The notes below the pieces were generated by a model, which had not been told where the DNA came from, made no database searches, and was given only the letters and a program-made list of their open reading frames with translations. A DNA stretch of 64,000 nucleotides from Apium graveolens (taxonomy: Eukaryota; Streptophyta; Magnoliopsida; Apiales; Apiaceae). The stretch covers positions 23,243,884 to 23,307,883 of the forward strand of contig NC_133648.1 of the NCBI RefSeq assembly GCF_009905375.1, read 5' to 3'. How positions within the stretch are numbered: position 1 is the stretch's first letter; every line of letters starts with the position of its first letter. Of this stretch, positions 62,120 to 64,000 are shown piece after piece. A program made the position numbers and the translations under genes.

Positions 62120-64000
62120 TTACATTTCCAAAATAGTCTCATTGCTAGAGATACTCAATTGGTCTTCTAGTCTGAAGAATCTTCTCACACCCTTGTCATC
62201 CATGAATTCCATCAGCCAGTAGGGCCTTAGATGCACTCTTCTCCCTGTGTATGGGATGATAAGAGTTTTGGGTAGTGCATCTTTGGCTCTAACACTCCTT
62301 AGCTCTTCAATCTTCTTCAATACTAATCTTCTTGCAGTTACATTAAACCCAAAGTTTTTCTTGAAAGATGAATAGACTTTGATCAACACAGCTTGGCTTT
62401 CTTGAAGTATCCTGTGAAGAGGCCACTAAATCTCCCTTTCTCCTTTGTACTTGAATACCAACCTTTCAGGTAGGTTTCTGTATGCATCAATTGCCCTTAC
62501 CTCATCCAGCTCCTCCAGATAAAGGTTTAGGTCTGAAAATTCCTTGATGTCACACAAGTACAAGTAGTCTTCCTTGTTGATCTTGGGTTGAGCTTTGACT
62601 ACTGCCTTGGATTTGAGAGGTGATAGCTTCACTTTCTTGACTGCCCTTGATTTTGTCCTTCTTGGCTTGGTGAGAATTGGCAAGTTGAAGTCAGGAATTG
62701 GTAATTTATCCCACTCTATTGGCTTATCCTTTGGCACAATAGGCTCTCCATGTATGTTCCTGTAGGGGTCTACCAGCCTTATGTCTTCAAATACCACAGA
62801 GGGCTTTGATGCTTGAGTTTCAGCTTTAGTGGATTCCATTGAAAATTGATCTTCCAATTCCTTGTTAACAATATTCAACTTTCTTTTTGTTCTTTTAGCC
62901 AATTCTTTCTTTCTTGGAGATTTCTTCTGTTCTTCAATCTTCTTCTTTGATCCAGTAGCTTGAGTTGGTTGAGAGGGAATTTGTTGAGAAGAGTTCACAG
63001 CCTGTAGCTTGGTCAAGATAGCAAACTGTTCTTTCTTTTGTTTAGACTTCTTTGCATCTAGAGCAGCTTGCCTCTTTTCCTGCTTCAATCTGGCTTTTTC
63101 TTCTTCCTTTGCTTGAGCAAATTATGGATGTCCAGCTACCACACAAATTTCCTTCCCATTTCTGAATATCTTTGCAATTCTGTCTCTTGAGGCTGAATCA
63201 GCTGGATCTTTGTAGAGAAGAATAGATCTTGACAGAAGCTTCTTTTCATCAGGCTTGGGTGACTCATACACAGTATCCATAGGGTTCTTCAAAGATGACT
63301 TTGGATAGTTTGCCCTTGGTTTAAGAATCATCTCAGCCTTTGTAGTCTTGATGTAGGAAGATTGTCCTTTCTCCAGATAGTTCATGCTCATCTCATTCAC
63401 ATTGATTGGCTTGACATGAGAGTGATGGATTGCTGACTGATCTGGTTCCTTGACTAATTGAAACTTTCTCTGTATTTCCTCATCAATCTTTTTCCAGTTG
63501 ATCAGAGTCAACTCTTCTTTATCAGCATCTTTCAAACTTGTTGCTGCTGCATTTATAAGATCTATACCATCTGCAACTGGTGGCTTGGAGATAGTAATTG
63601 AAGGTACAATTACTTTGCTGATTTGAACTACAATGTTCTCCCCCTTAGTTGGTCCTTTCTCCCCCTTACTTGATTCTCTCTCCCCCTTTTTGTTATCATC
63701 AAGTGAAGGAGTTAGGCCTTGTGCTTTAGCCAGTTACATGAGAAGATTTGTCTGAGTCTGTTGATTTTGAAGAAGTAGGGCCACTGAATTCTCAATAACC
63801 TGAACTCTGGTCTCCAGCTTGGCTATCTTCTTTTCAGAATCTGATTCTCTTCTCAACCTTTATAATAAATCATGCATGGTACCATATGGCATTATTGAAT
63901 CCAGTTTCTCAGAGTTGTATGTCTTTAAGTCAGCTATCTCCTTTTTCAATTCATCCACACTGATATTCTGTCTGGAGTGTTGGATCTTCATTAAGTGCAA
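62120..64000 (-). pseudogene. Extra ORF of SIRE-type element 8, C-terminal part, stops
   Basis: One reading frame with a few in-frame stops (about 62426, 63122, 63733, 63863). Upstream: a coiled-coil-like region (KIAKLETRVQVIENSVALLL), a linker, then EELTLINWKKIDEEIQRKFQ. The middle is a Lys/Gln-rich coiled coil (63000-63110). Next a conserved stretch PIEWDKLPIPDFNLPILTKP RRTKSRAVKKVKLSP and YLYLCDIKEFSDLNLYLEEL. The end is IKVYSSFKKNFGFNVTARR ... YTGRRVHLRPYWLMEF ... LEDQLSISSNETILEM. I know this C-terminal wording only from uncharacterised proteins of plant retroelements. Function unknown. No membrane span seen, so not envelope-like. Confidence 0.75.

Larger units (their letters stand above)
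60786..64000 (-). mobile_element. SIRE-type element 8, 3' part (continues past window)
   Basis: 3' LTR 60786-61817, polypurine tract, then the extra ORF reading left from beyond 64000. Inserted into the RNase H of element 7. The left flank is gtatc; the other end is outside the window. Same LTR family as element 6. Confidence 0.88.

Noticed and set aside
1..64000. tRNA, rRNA or snoRNA genes
   Set aside because: None recognised. The TGGTATCAGAGC strings are primer-binding sites of retroelements, not tRNA genes.

Overview
The window is plant nuclear DNA: AT-rich, with no operons and no intact multi-exon host gene. It is dominated by nested LTR retrotransposons of plant Ty1/copia type, with Helitron, CACTA-like, MITE and TRIM remains. 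The captured gene fragments (NF-YB, B2-type cyclin) and the SIRE-type elements point to a eudicot. I cannot name the species.

The oldest layer is a direct repeat of a chimeric locus, units A (about 1750-5430), B (5430-5983 + 12224-15130), C (15400-15949 + 25525-27640) and D (46440-49610). The units share a + strand promoter-like block (MSA-like motif plus TATA box). They carry different subsets of an NF-YB fragment (+), an unrecognised coiled-coil fragment (+), a B2-type cyclin fragment with an intron relic (-), and an unrecognised 178-aa gene (-). That last gene is intact only in unit C (26973-27509) and is the only convincing non-transposon ORF left whole.

Younger insertions split these units. 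Unit A holds a solo LTR (2982-3698, TSD aggag), a small Helitron (4258-4654, with empty sites in the other units) and a CACTA-like fragment (4769-5147). Unit B is split by a nearly intact copia element (element 1, 5984-12223, TSD tgctc, one TAG in pol). Unit C is split by a SIRE-type element (element 2, 15950-25524, TSD aactt) with gag, a decayed pol and an extra 547-aa ORF. Further right are a MITE, a duplicated segment, a TRIM and element 3 (31819-46288). The 5' LTR of element 3 is split by element 4 (38241-46220, TSD caagt). After unit D come a 187-bp tandem array and a Helitron Rep relic (50590-51770). Next are a truncated relative of element 3 (element 5, 52504-54891) and a SIRE-type cluster (54892-64000) in which one element (7) has been invaded by two others (6 and 8).

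The most unusual signal concerns priming. Elements 2, 4, 6 and the TRIM carry the usual initiator-Met-type primer-binding site (TGGTATCAGAGC). Elements 0, 1 and 3 do not. In them the 13-15 nt just inside the 5' LTR are perfectly complementary to a segment within the LTR itself. The sequence differs between families while the pairing is kept. This suggests self-priming, or a conserved U5-PBS helix, in a plant copia lineage. Other leads are four tandem hairpins and a four-copy GTGCTACAGCCG motif in the leader of element 4, family-specific short words repeated in each SIRE-type element, and a gag-only element with inverted LTR ends (54892-57464).
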